Shown: in pieces, positions 47,563 to 58,731 of the stretch | Position numbering within the stretch: position 1 is the stretch's first letter | Layout of the letters: the number at the start of each line of letters is the position of its first letter | Assembly (NCBI GenBank): GCA_963921825.1 | Contig: OY997590.1 | Coordinates: 56,968,012-57,032,011 of the forward strand | DNA length: 64,000 nucleotides | Source: Erodium maritimum | Lineage: Eukaryota; Streptophyta; Magnoliopsida; Geraniales; Geraniaceae | Direction of reading: 5' to 3' | Notes under the pieces: model-generated | Told to the model about the DNA's origin: nothing | The model's database searches: none | The model's input: the letters and a program-made list of their open reading frames with translations, nothing else | Position numbers and translations under genes: made by a program

Positions 47563-48799
47563 TCTTTTAATTATCCAAATAAATAAGCATTAAAATACGG
47601 CTATCAGAACCCAGACCCTCTCTTTTTTAGGGCTTCTGCGAATCCATAACGACGATAACGTAGTTTCTCCCCGCATTGATCATAAGAACACGGTGAAAGG
47701 ATCAGTGTCACGGCAGATGGGAGAACTCCATTTGGTGCCACAGCTCTCATCTTCACGCGCAAAGTCCTCTTCTCCCCACTCAACGTCACCGGTGATCAAA
47801 GGAGTTGCAGAGGTGACGGGGCGAGGCCTTGTGTTTCTCACTACTCCGACGATGGAACGAGATTCCCCCACACAATCTCGGGTGTGGGTGGTAGGCGGCT
47901 TCAAGGTTTACTACTAGAGAAGCCAAAAGGAAGACCACGACATCGGAGGCGGCGGTGGAGTTAGGGTCAGAGGACCACAACACGGACGTCCTTGTGGTCT
48001 ATGGGGGACGACTTTCGACAATTTTGTTATTATCGGGGTTGGACCCTCGTGATGTTGAGGACTCGATTTTGGCCGAGCAGAGGGAGAAAGTGATCAGGCG
48101 GCGGCGTGAAGACAAGGAGCCTGCTAGGGCATAGGATGGCAGGCTGGACGAGTTGGGCTCTAAACATACGTCACTGGCCTGGGGTTCAATGGAAGCAGGG
48201 CTTATGTCCCGGGTAGACCGTGGGCCATCAAGAAGGGGGGGAGGCCTAGGGCCGAATTGGGCCATGATAATAATCACTTGGAAGGAGCGACACGTGCAAC
48301 GGTGACGGGTATGAGCAGCCTTGCCTCACCGAATGAGTATGAAGTGGTTCAGTGTGGGGTTGGTCAGTATTACCGCCCCACTAGATGTAAGGTGGCAGAG
48401 GTTCCACCAAGATCAGGTAAGGTACCCCTCTACCTTTTCGGATGCCAGCAATTCCGCCTTATGGAGCCTTATTTCTATCATTCCAGGGAGGACGACGCAA
48501 ACTAGCATCTTGGGGGAGTATCTAGTCCACCGCAGTACCCCTCCGGAAATGGGTCCGCTCTACCCTAGCTTCATGTCCAGATTTGTTGTATCGGTGTCTC
48601 TTGACGCTACCGCATCACCCATTTATGAAAATATCAACGAATCGGTTCAGTTCAATGAGCTAGATTTCTCTATGTTTTGATTTACTCCTGTTATTTTTTC
48701 ACTTTTGATACTCTTGTGTTGGTGTTTGGTGGTTTTTCTGTCATTCATCAACTAGCATTTATAATATCAAATCGTTTACTTGTAAAAAATCTTTTAATT
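47563..48799 (+). mobile_element. GC-rich non-LTR retroposon (R5), 1.2 kb, upstream of the RRG-like gene
   Basis: The 10-bp duplication TCTTTTAATT (47,563-47,572 and 48,790-48,799) encloses a block that ends in an A-run (48,784-48,789). It matches retroposon R4 in several ordered blocks. Short open frames (47,693-47,917; 48,321-48,680) share DNA-level blocks with R4 but no known protein domain, and no reverse transcriptase is visible. Orientation is opposite to the RRG-like gene, so their 5' ends face each other. Confidence 0.65.
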
Positions 48800-49785
48800 T
48801 AGATTTGAAAAAAACTTTCACTTAAATTTATATGGTGATGTATTGTAGTGTATGTTGACCACACCTACAACGCATAGTAATATTAATATATTTTTTGGAA
48901 AAATATCTTTTGAGACCCTTTTGTTCAACCCACGAATCTTAAGGTCCCACATGTTTGGAAATGATTTTTTAGTACCCTTATGTTCGGTTCACAGACCTTT
49001 TTCAATTTGGGGTTAGAAAACTAACGACATATTCTATTTCGTTAGTCATGTGTAGTTAAATGGAGTGTGAAATAATAATTTTTCCATTATCCATTTCAAT
49101 CTTATCCCTCCTTTAATAATAATAAAATAATTACAAAAATTTAATGAATATTGATAAACTTGGGATGTCTGCGGAGATGCCCAAAATTAAAATATTGATA
49201 AACTAACTTGTATGTAGTATATGAACTAGTTTTCGTAAAATACAACAACTACAAAGTAAACATTAACACATGCACAGTTTAATTAATTAAACATTTAGGA
49301 TAACACATAATAACTTACACATTAATTAAGATAATGACCAACATAAATTAGAAAATTCTGAGTCTAAGATCGTGTCGAGTGCATGCTGAAACAACTATAA
49401 AAATAACCCTCACTTAGAATTCGCCTCGTCAAGTTTACTCTTGAGGTATGACCGTCGCTCTTACCAACCTCAAATTGAACTGTACTCGTGGATGAAATAT
49501 CATGCCCCTCTAAGTCCCATAGTTCCATGGTTAGTGTGTTATTATACTCAACATTCAACATATCTTTTTGGCCTTCACTTGAGTGATCTGAGGGTTTTCT
49601 TTGGGAACCGACCTCTTTCCTTTGCGTTTGGCCGCCTTCTGACCCGGAAAACAGACTTGCTATTGTGGTGGTGGTGAGGATGGCGAGACGTCCACGAGGC
49701 TAGAAGACGGTTGAGAATCAGGAATCAATTCAAGTAGTGAATCATAACCGAACTCTGGTTCAGAACCGATAGCTGGGAATGAACT
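48800..49785. other. Spacer with possible degenerate coding sequence on the minus strand
   Basis: 48,890-49,090 has AT-rich, MITE-like sequence (CTTTTGAGACCCTTTTGTTC...). From about 49,345 to 49,785 the minus strand has a serine-rich, degenerate open region (for example 49,561-49,364, with LWDLEGHDISSTSTVQFEVG). It continues on the far side of element C at 57,018. No family is recognised. Confidence 0.35.
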
Positions 49786-50654
49786 TGTAAGAACCGCCCC
49801 CGGTCGAACCGATGATTTTTGGCGAAGTTTGACTTTCGGCTGGAAAAGTCAACCGATGACTCCGGGAGTCGTTGGGGACGTTCCGGGGCCCAAAAAGCTT
49901 AGCCGTCATCATGGTTAGCTTAGCTGGGCCATTTGCTTTCATTTGACTGTAATATTGGAAAAGTCAATTTTTGGTCAAACGAGAACTTTTTATCGACAAA
50001 TCCTAATTAGATTGGAAATCCTGGATTTTTCTAAGAGCTAAGTGGTCCCCACTAGGACACATGTTCTTAGTGGCTTGAAGGAGAAGAAATGGGTCTCAAA
50101 AGACTCATTTACCCTCACAAAAGCTAATTTAGAAGGTTTGGACCTAAGGGCAGTATTGGACTTTCATCAAACTAGGTTTTTAAAGCAATTGGGAGCACTT
50201 TTCTCCTCGTTTTGTGTGCTGGCCAAAATTAGAGAGAGGGGAAGAGAAGAAGGAGTTTTGAAGCTTGAAGGAGAAGAAAGGTGCAAAAATGGAGTCTTGA
50301 GCTTGAGTTCTTCCCCAAAACCCTCCAAATCATCACTTTCTTCATCCCCATTCTACTTCTAAGGTAAATCCTTCACCTAAATTCGTTTTCCTTGAGTTTT
50401 GATTTGTGGGTTTAGAAGGAAGAACTTGAAAATGGTTGGACTTGTGGAAATTAATGTTGGATGTTGATTTTTGGAGATAAAAGGAAGTTAGATGATGTTT
50501 TTAGTTTGGATTTATGGAGTTTTGTTGAAGACCCATGATGGGTAGTGAGTTATTGAGGGTTTTGGAGCTGTTTTGGAGGTTTGGGATTGATAAAAATGGA
50601 GTTTTTGGACTGAAACTTCGTGAAATGGAAGCTGGAGGAAGAAGAAGGTCGGAA

Positions 50655-50800
50655 CCCGTCAGACCCGTCACGGATCCGTGACAGGCACCGTGATGGGAGA
50701 CATCACGGCTCCGTGAGGGAGACCGTGACGACGTCAGTCACGACTCCGTGAGGAGGACCGTGACAGCGCGGGTAACGGATCCGTGACCCGATCCGTGGCA
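50655..50800. repeat. Array of short palindromes in the LTR of element C
   Basis: Units such as GTCACGGATCCGTGAC and ATCACGGCTCCGTGAG alternate with short spacers, as in element B at 13,893-14,037. Confidence 0.8.
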
Positions 50801-51155
50801 GACCTGTTTTGAGCCCTTTTTGGGTGTTTTCTTCTAATTCGAACGTTTATCTTGAACCGTTTGTTTGGGGACTCTAACTTAGATGTTTGTCTCTTAAACC
50901 ACCTTCGGTTAGTCTTTAATTATAGTTTTATTTGTGATCCAAGACCTTGGACCCGAACTCGACGAAGGAGGAAGCCGTTGGGACCACGTGAGAGGGCGAG
51001 GAGGAAGCTAGCCATGACGTCAACAGGTAGGAGTATTGAGCGTTGGAGAATTCAAGGTAGGGAAGAGTACCAGACTCCACTCTTAATTTAAATGCTAATA
51101 GTATGCCTATAAGATAATAATAACCGGAAAGGTCCTAGTTTGCATATTAGATTAA

Positions 51156-52755
51156 CCGCTTTTCAATTTTTTTTTGATAAGCGATGTATTATTAAAACTT
51201 TGTAATTCGAGAAAATTACAAAGAAGAGAGATTCAACCCAATATAGGGGATCATCCAAAAACCTTCACGAAAGTAAACGAAATACGATCCAAACCCAAAA
51301 CCACCCGAGCAACAAAGCTCCACAAAACAAAAACAAAATGGGCCTTTAGCAAGGCCCAAAAACCACGAGGGCTTCAGGACTCCTTCTAAGAACACTCGAT
51401 CACTAACCGCTGCTCGCGCGCCGAGAGACCTTAGAACTTGCTCTAAAGCTCAAGTCCGCCATCAAAGCAGAACTGACTTCCCACAAGTGAAAGGAAAACC
51501 ACCAAGTAGTTGGTACCGATTCTTGAAACTGAACATCGAGACCTCCAAAGACTGAGGGCATAGCGAGGATATCGGTCCTTATTATTGAGCCTCCCACTCA
51601 TCCATAGCACCATCACCTTAGCCACAAAATCACCAGCTCCACAAAACTTTACAAATGTCCAACGAGCACACAGACACCGGCCATACACACACCAAAATTG
51701 TACTTAGAACTCAAGCTCCCAAAACCTACTCCAGTGGCTGATCATCAACCAAAACAGCCGATCAAATCGGTCGAAAACAACTCCCTAATCGAAGAAAACA
51801 GAGGAGTTAAAAGAGAGGATAAAAAACCTGAAACAACATAATCCAAAAGGTGAATGTGCATATCGAGCTAAAGGGAACGAACTACGAGCTTCGGGCCGAT
51901 GCGGACAGCAAAACGAGGAAAACTGAACTGACTGAACCAGGGAGACATGAGGGAACGTTGTCAGCATCCAAGCACCAACAATTGAGTCCACAATGTCAAC
52001 AATCAAGCACCAACCACAACTTGCCAAACCAAATTGGAGAAATTTCTAACCACTCCATCCCCTACCAAACATCCATACACAGAGCTCTTGTCACAATCCC
52101 TCAACCAAATGAACCGGACCACAATATTGTTGCTCTATAATAATGTTTGCAAGAGTTGCATTGTACTTGAGCACACCAAAACTACTGGAGGACAGCCGGT
52201 ATATTATAGTCAACAAATATGTTTATTGATTCAACTTCATTAAACTCTCCATAACTCTGGCCCTTGAATGCACACCATAGATCTATTGCAACACGCCCGA
52301 TTAATTTCAACTCCACACAGAAGCCGAACACTACCCAAGGTGCAAACTACAATCACGAAACGGATCACCACGAGACCTTGACATCTCCACAGCAGGAGCA
52401 AATCGGACGCCGAGTCTAAGATCCGGACGCTTTGCAACTAGGACCAAAGCGTCACTCCTGCAATCACGGAATCAACCACATAACCACCGAGATCAGAGCA
52501 CCGAGTCGAGCACATCACCATAGTACCACACCAGATCTATAGACGACTGAGCACAGTCAAACATGCCCGAAACTTAAAAACGAGAGGAGGGAGGAGGGTA
52601 GAAGAAGAGAAGGAGAAGCAAAGGGCTACCACCGCCAGCGACGTGGCGAGGCCGAGGCCATCGCCGACGGAGGAGAGGTCGCAAGGCGGCTAGAGTTTAG
52701 TGGAGTTAGGGTTTTCGAGTCTTGACCAAACTAGAGAAAAAGCCGCTTTTCAATT
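51156..52755 (-). mobile_element. Minus-strand non-LTR retroposon (R3), 1.57 kb, inside the LTR of element C
   Basis: A perfect 13-bp duplication CCGCTTTTCAATT lies at 51,156-51,168 and 52,743-52,755. A T-run at 51,169-51,176 is the A-tail of a minus-strand element. Its 5' end on the minus strand has CTTTTTCTCTAG...AACCCTAAC...CTCTAGCCGCC, like the start of retroposon R2 (CTTTTTCTCTCTTAG...CCCTAGCCGCC). No open frame carries a known domain. Inserted into LTR DNA after element C had arrived. Confidence 0.8.
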
Positions 52756-53160
52756 ACAATAATAACTGGACGAGTCTAGTTTGCATTTAGGATGTGATTC
52801 ACTAGATTAATCGCTTTCAATACTTTGGGAAATTGATGTGCTGGTAGATTGGCCATGTCGAGCCTTAGGATTGCTTGTTGAATGTACTTTTTGATGATTG
52901 TTTGTCCTTAGTATTGATGTATGCTCCGTCATTAGGATAAGATAAGAGTCATACTAAACTAGATGAATTATGACGTTTGTAATGTGGATGGTTGACCTGT
53001 GTCATGATTGATTGAGTGAATGTTTGAATGTGAATTGATTGTGCTTAATGGTATGATCGGGTAAGTGATAGACCGATGGGACGTGGTTGGTAAGTCATGC
53101 CGGTAAGCTTGGTTGACAACGTGTGTGGTTGTATTGTATGTGATATGCATTGTGTGGATT

Positions 53161-53470
53161 GAGTGTGTACCCCGAGGTGGACATTCCGGGAAGATACCTA
53201 GTCCGATGTGCGGTTCCGGTATGGTATATGAGTGTGTACCCCGAGGTGGTAATTCCGGGAAGATACCTAGTTCGATGTGCGGTTCTGGTATGGTATATGA
53301 GTGTGTACCCCGAGGTGGTAATTCCGGGAAGATACCTAGTCCGATGTGCGGTTCCGGTATGGTATATGATTATGTACCCCGATGTGCGTTTCCGGTATGA
53401 CGTGTGATTGTGTACCCCGAGGGAGTAGTTCTGAGAAGATATCTAGGCCGATGTGCGTTTCCGGTATGAT
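53161..53470 (+). repeat. Minisatellite in the LTR of element C, about 66-bp units
   Basis: Units with GTGTACCCCGAGGTGG, ATTCCGGGAAGATACCTAG and CGATGTGCGGTTCCGGTATG repeat about five times. It is homologous to the array at 12,771-13,140 (minus) in element B. Open frames through it encode a matching protein repeat (CVPRGGNSGKIPSPMCGSGMVYE) but are compositional. Confidence 0.9.
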
Positions 53471-54170
53471 ATATTACTTGTTACACCCCGATGATCTGTG
53501 GTCCTTTGGGGACATTTTCGGGACCTCCGATGATATGTGTTCCTAGGGAACGTTTCCGGGAGCCCCGATGATATGTGTCTCCACTGGACCGAGGGGCATT
53601 TTGCTATGATGTACAGGTCGGTGTACGGCTCAGGGTCTTTTGGTTGATTATCAATATTTCGGTATTTGTGTGTTCGTTAGTTGATTCCATTGGTGAATAA
53701 GTTGTCTTTCCACTAATCTTCTTTGAGTCTTGCAACTCTTGTCGAGTTATAATTAGTCTCTTTTGAATAATTGTACTAATCGGGTTTATTGTTAAAGCGG
53801 GGGTTCCTTTACTTTGCTACTTTTCCTACTGAGCGTAAGCTCACCCCCTTTGTGTTTACTTTTGTGTTATAGGTTTCTTTTCTGAGTAGGCTGTAGGACG
53901 TCTCAGAGCTCTGTATGCTCAGCGAGAGTCTGGGGAAGGGTTGACTTAGTAGTGGCGTACTCCGTGTACTGATCTTTATTTATTTATTTTGGTCTGAGTT
54001 GTGACTCATAGTTTTCTATCGTGTTTTGGAACAAAATTTCGGTGTTATTTTATGTTGGAACTAATTTTAGAGATTTAATTCGCTTAAGTTGCCTATATTT
54101 CTCTTATTTAAATCTTTATGTTAGGTCATGCCTCGAGTCCGGTCAAAACCGAATTTGGGGTGTGACAATT

Positions 54171-54182
54171 TGGTATCAGAGT
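54171..54182 (+). other. Primer-binding site of element C (initiator tRNA-Met type)
   Basis: TGGTATCAGAGT lies 3 nt after the LTR end TGTGACA. It matches the complement of the plant initiator tRNA-Met 3' end. Confidence 0.85.
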
Positions 54183-55183
54183 CTGGTTTCATTTTGAAAT
54201 TGTTCTTAAAACCTCAGACCGTATATCAATTAGGTGGGTAGAGTTAGGCTGTTAAGGCGAAGTGTCTTATTTAAGTTCTGCTTTATTCTATGCTTTTGGT
54301 TGTATACCTTAGTTGATCTGTGATGCCGATCGGTTGAGATTGAAGTTGGTTTAACAAGCGATGCTCGAGCTGGTTATGACGTGGTTGTCTTGGTTAAGTG
54401 ATCGTTATTGGTTTGCCGCCCTGGTCGGCCGTTGATTGAATGATTGGTTGAATTGGAATGTTGACTTGGCCGGGTAGTAATCGAGTAATTACCGAGACCC
54501 GAGTTGTGTACTTGCGATGTTTTGCGGTGGTGTGTACTTGTGATATTTTATGGTGTGCTATATGTGCTGAACGCCGTGGGCAGTTGGTTTATTGAATGTC
54601 CCGCTTAAGCGGATGTTTAGTGGAATTTAAGAACGGGCCATGCCCAAATTTCTCAAAACTGAAGTGTTTGTACTATCACGGGTTGACTCAGGGGCGCCAC
54701 TGTAGTCGAACGTGATAGGGGGATGGCAAGTGGTTACAACGAGATTTGGGGACGCCTGAATCGAGTTGTAACGACGCGAGATCGACATGAATGTTGTGAT
54801 AGAAAGAGAAAGGTGTTGAGAACCTGTGGAAATGAATTAATTCAAGGACTTGCGAAACTATTTTGTGTGTGATTTGTACCCCACGCGATGTGAAGATACC
54901 CGACCGAGGTGTATGCCGGTCCGATAAGTTGTTTGTATGAGTTGGTTGAAACTGTGCCTCCTACGGGAGATGGTTGAATTGTGTGTTTGATTCTGTGAGA
55001 CACACAAGTGTGCGGACTTCTCTAATTATATGAAATAAATCTATGACTATACTAAGACTATGTGTATTGTTGGTCCGAGTATGACCCTTGTGAAACGCGT
55101 GTGAACATTACTATTTTAAGCGAACTGCCTTTTTCGAAATCTGAGAAACTGACATGTGCGTTATCTGTGCAGAGGATATACGA

Positions 55184-56470
55184 CATGAAACCTGCCTACA
55201 TACCGCGACGCACTAGGATTCTCCCAGCTAGGGGCCAGGGGCAGCCACCTGCCATTGAGTAGGCAGGGGCATCGAGTGCCTAGGGTGCTACTTCTGCGGA
55301 GCACCAGAGAGATGAGGCTGGGCCGTTAGGGTTACCGCCCAAGGTTCCTCCGGTCGCAGAGCCGACCCAGGCGACCCCTCTGGAGGAGGTGGTTCGCGCA
55401 GTTCTTGCAGCGATCAACGCACAACAGGGGACTACAGCACCAGCACCAGAGGCAGTGCATGCTGCCACTACAACAACTACTGTGAGGTCGGGTCAGGCCG
55501 ACAGTTACGTAGCCCAGGCGCTGAGGGACTTCATCAGGTTTGGTGCTCCTATCTTTTCCGGGGAGCCAGACCCCAAGGCAGCCGAGAGGTAGCTGGGCCA
55601 GATCACCCGCTACTTAGACATGTCGGGGATCGTCGACGAGCACATGCGGCTATCCTTTACCGCATTCTAGCTGAGGTATGAGGCATACTTCTGGTGGCAG
55701 CGCGAGGAGCGCAGAATTGAAGATGACTTCTAGTTGTTTGGGAGTCTGTTCCTGGAGCAGTACTTCCCTAGATCAGTCAGAGATGACCGACACCAGCAGT
55801 TCCTAGAGCTGCGACAGAGAGGGATGTCCGTATCTGAGTATGAGACGAGGTTCACATCCTTGTCTCGTTTCGCACCAGAGCTGGTGCAGACCGAGAAGCG
55901 CCGCTGCAGGCGGTTTGAGAGAGGACTCATCCCGTCGATCGCGGATCGGGTCATTGCCTTCAAGACTGAGGAGTATTCTACACTAGTGGACCAGACGCTA
56001 GCTGTGGAGAGGCACTTTCGAGAGACCGCTAGGGCGCGGGAGATCAGGCTGAGGCCGAGTGGCTTCCTGAGGCCGTCCGAGAGTCGCGATCCTAGGAGGT
56101 AGAGGATCTCGGGATCCTTTCGGCCACAGGCCCACTCTGGTGGGATGTGACGGGTCGGAGCAGTAGCGCCTGTTGGACCTGCTCCGTTGGCACAGTTTTG
56201 TCCCTCGTGCAGGCAGTTGGGGCATCTGGGCCGAGACTGCCCACTGAGGGGTGGATCTGCATATCGCCCCGCAGGTCGTCCGGCGAGAATCGAGGAGAGG
56301 CCGTGTCCCGTTGAGAGGACATGTTATCACTGCGGCAGACTTGGACACATCTCCACCGTGTGCCCCGACCGGGTTGGAGGAGGACCAGTACATCGACCAC
56401 AACAGGCTCAGCCCAGTCAGGCACCTCCTTTCCGCCAGCGTCAGGCTCTGGCTACAAGGGCCCCAGGGTA
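55184..56470 (+). pseudogene. Element C gag with zinc knuckles, fossil
   Basis: Gag remains. The N-terminal part is basic and Gly/Pro-rich, then the capsid region has SLFLEQYFPRSVRDDRHQQF and LRQRGMSVSEYETRFTSLSR. Two CCHC knuckles follow, CPSCRQLGHLGRDC and CYHCGRLGHISTVC. It is close to the gag of element B and less so to A. Broken. Confidence 0.85.
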
Positions 56471-56599
56471 GGCAGCAGAGGGCTCCACAGCAGCAGACTC
56501 TTCCACCACCCCCAAGAGGAGGACCCCAGACTCAGCAGGGTCGGGTGTATGATGTCACTGACTCGCGAGTAGAGGGACGCCACTCCGGCCATGAGGCTA

Positions 56600-56815
56600 C
56601 TCAGGGTACATGCTTGCTTTATAATTCGTGGGCGTCTTTCTTGTTTGATACTGGAGCATCTCATTCTTTCATCTCTTCTACTTTTGCAGGTATATTGGGG
56701 TTGAGGGTGGAGACGTTGAGTCGACCCTTATGTCTTGATACCCCGGTTACGGGAGATGTGGTCCTGAGTACCGTGTGTCGTAGCTGTGAGATTCGAGTGG
56801 CTGATTGCCCCTTTT
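56600..56815 (+). pseudogene. Element C protease start, fossil
   Basis: The aspartic protease region with DTGASHSFISSTFAGILGL, followed by RVETLSRPLCLDTPVTGDVV, matches element B closely. The reading ends near 56,815, where 3' LTR sequence begins. Confidence 0.8.
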
Positions 56816-56817
56816 AT

Positions 56818-57017
56818 ACTGATCTTTATTTATTTATTTCGGTCTGAGCTGTGACTCATAGTTTTCTATCGTGTTTTGGAACATATTTTCGGAGTTATTT
56901 TATGTTGGAACTAATTTTGGAGATTTAATTCGCTTAAGTTTCCTTTATTTCTCTTATTTAAATCTTTATGTTATGTCATATCTCGAGTCCGGTCAAAACC
57001 GGATTTGGGGCGTGACA
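56818..57017 (+). repeat. Element C 3' LTR, terminal 200 bp
   Basis: Matches the last 200 bp of the 5' LTR (53,969-54,167) with about 13 differences by eye, and ends GGGGCGTGACA at 57,017. Confidence 0.85.
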
Positions 57018-57598
57018 AAACTATAGTTACCTCGTTCGTTTTCCCCCTATAACGCCTTCTTCCGCTCTAAATTTGGGCTCATTCGCAATTGGTTCCACCA
57101 TTTCAAGTGGGAAAAAATAGGTGGTTCGTCGCGTTCCCGTGCATCCTGAGCGTATGACTGTATTGTCAGTTGATATGCATAGTCTCGCTATATCCCCTGG
57201 AGTATATATGTTGGACGTCATCCATAATGTCGTTGAATCTTTTCGCCCGAGGTAAAACTTTGTTCCAGTGATTCTTCAAATGTTTAGCCTCCCGCGATGG
57301 CCCTTGTACCTTCTATTGAACTCTGTATTAATGCAAATCCTTTCTAACTGGGATAGGAAATGATGTTTTCTCCTGAAATTATTAATGCAAATCCTCGTCG
57401 CCCATTTAAAAAAAACACATATTTTTGAATTTTTAAATAATTAAGTGTTTTTAATAATTTATTGTCAAAATATAGGTAAATCAGAAAGTAATAAGTTGAT
57501 GAAATAAATATATAATTTTATGATTAAAACACTCAAAATAATTACGGTATTTTATATATACTTATTCTTAATTTTTGGTTAATAAATATCATTTTTAA
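57018..57598. other. Right flank of element C, possible degenerate coding sequence
   Basis: The minus strand has an open stretch (57,221-57,027, with YFFPLEMVEPIANEPKFRAE) that would continue into the left flank of element C. No family is recognised. From 57,300 the sequence becomes AT-rich. Confidence 0.3.
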
Positions 57599-58455
57599 GG
57601 GAAAATGACAAATACATACCCTTAAGTTGTCACATTTCTCTAATACCTACCCTCATGTTTTTTAGTATCCAATACCTACCCCGATGTTTGCTTTTATGAC
57701 AAATAGCCCATGTCGTCCAACTCGGTTAGTTTTGCTTTTGTTAAGTGACGAAAATACCCTCAACTATCTTTCAATATGACAACCCTGTCTTTCAGATAAA
57801 TACGAAAACGTCATTAGTTATTAACAAAAGTGCCAATTTGACTCCATTCCAAATTTCTCATATCTCTTTTTATAAAAATTCTTGATCATTTTTTTAGTTC
57901 TTAAAAATAATTTTTATTTTAGTAAAATAAAATTTTAAAAATCATAATTATAAAAACAATTATTTTGAAAATTCAGTTTTTATTTATAAAATAAAAAATA
58001 AACTTTTTATGTTAAAAAATCAATTTTATTTAAAAAAAACATAAGTTTTTATTTTAAAAATACATTATATATATTTTTTAAATAAATTTTTAGAAAATAT
58101 ATATTTTTTATTTTAAAAATCAGTTTTATTTTAAATTATAATTTTATTTAAAAAATATACTTTTATATAAAAAAAATCAATTTTGTTTTATTAACTTTTT
58201 TTATTAAAATGATTTTTTTAATTAAAAACTGAATTTAAAAAATGAAAATGATTTTAAAAAACAAAATTGTTTTTATAAAATAAAAATAGTTTTTTTTTTG
58301 TAAAATAAAAATTATTTTTTCTAAAGTAAAAATGATTTTTGTAAAAAAAATGATTTAAAATAATTTATTTGTTTTAAGGGTATTTTGAGTATTTTAAAAA
58401 GTTAATAGAAAATGGATGGAAAATTTGACGGTAGAGGATATTTGTCATAAAAGAA
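57599..58455. repeat. AT-rich foldback region, MITE-like
   Basis: It begins GGGAAAATGACAAATACATACCC and ends TATTTGTCATAAAAGAAAGGG, so the ends carry inverted ATGACAAATA words. The interior (57,880-58,380) is a run of A/T blocks (AAAATTTTTA-type) with dyad symmetry. No coding sequence. Probably a non-autonomous DNA element, possibly MULE-related. No target duplication fixed. Confidence 0.45.
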
Positions 58456-58731
58456 AGGGTAAATTACATATACATACCTCGAACTATACGCCTTTAACGT
58501 TTTACTACCCCAAATTTTATTCGTAACATTCACCTACCCCGAACTACCAATAATTACGACGTTGCCCCCTCCGTCCATCATATGTTAAAAAAACGCACGA
58601 GATGTGCACATGCGTGGATATTTTTCAAAAAATGGCCAGCAGGCCCCCAAATATTCGTTGACTTCATCTTCTTCAACCTTGGCCTCATACTTCATCGTGG
58701 TTTGCTTGTCGCAGCGCCGTGGGAGTGCGAG

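Larger units (their letters stand above)
49786..54167 (+). repeat. Element C 5' LTR, split by retroposon R3
   Basis: Starts TGTAAGAACCGCCCCCGG and ends TTTGGGGTGTGACA. Without R3 it is about 2.8 kb, like the LTR of B. It contains the TTGAC hairpin (49,828-49,853), the CACGG/CCGTG palindrome array (about 50,655-50,800), a minisatellite of about 66-bp units (about 53,161-53,470) and a U5 hairpin CGGTCAAAACCG near the end. Confidence 0.9.
49786..57017 (+). mobile_element. Element C: fossil Ty3/gypsy (Tekay/Del-like), both termini present
   Basis: The 5' LTR is 49,786-54,167 (4,382 bp including an inserted retroposon). A tRNA-Met-type primer site follows at 54,171, a leader (to 55,183), gag (55,184-56,470), the start of protease (about 56,600-56,815) and the end of the 3' LTR (to 57,017). 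Most of pol and most of the 3' LTR are not present, so the element is broken and incomplete (several breaks). The flanks GAACT and AAACT agree at 4 of 5 positions as a target duplication. By eye the shared 200-bp ends of its two LTRs differ at about 13 sites (roughly 6-7%), which suggests an insertion some millions of years old. Confidence 0.9.

Noticed and set aside
53113-53407. Repeat protein (GGNSGKIPS units)
   Set aside because: It is a translation of the LTR minisatellite. Two frames are open at once because the unit length is a multiple of three.
54168-54185. Possible tRNA gene near TGGTATCAGAG
   Set aside because: Only a primer-binding-site match to tRNA-Met. No cloverleaf or A/B boxes are present around it.
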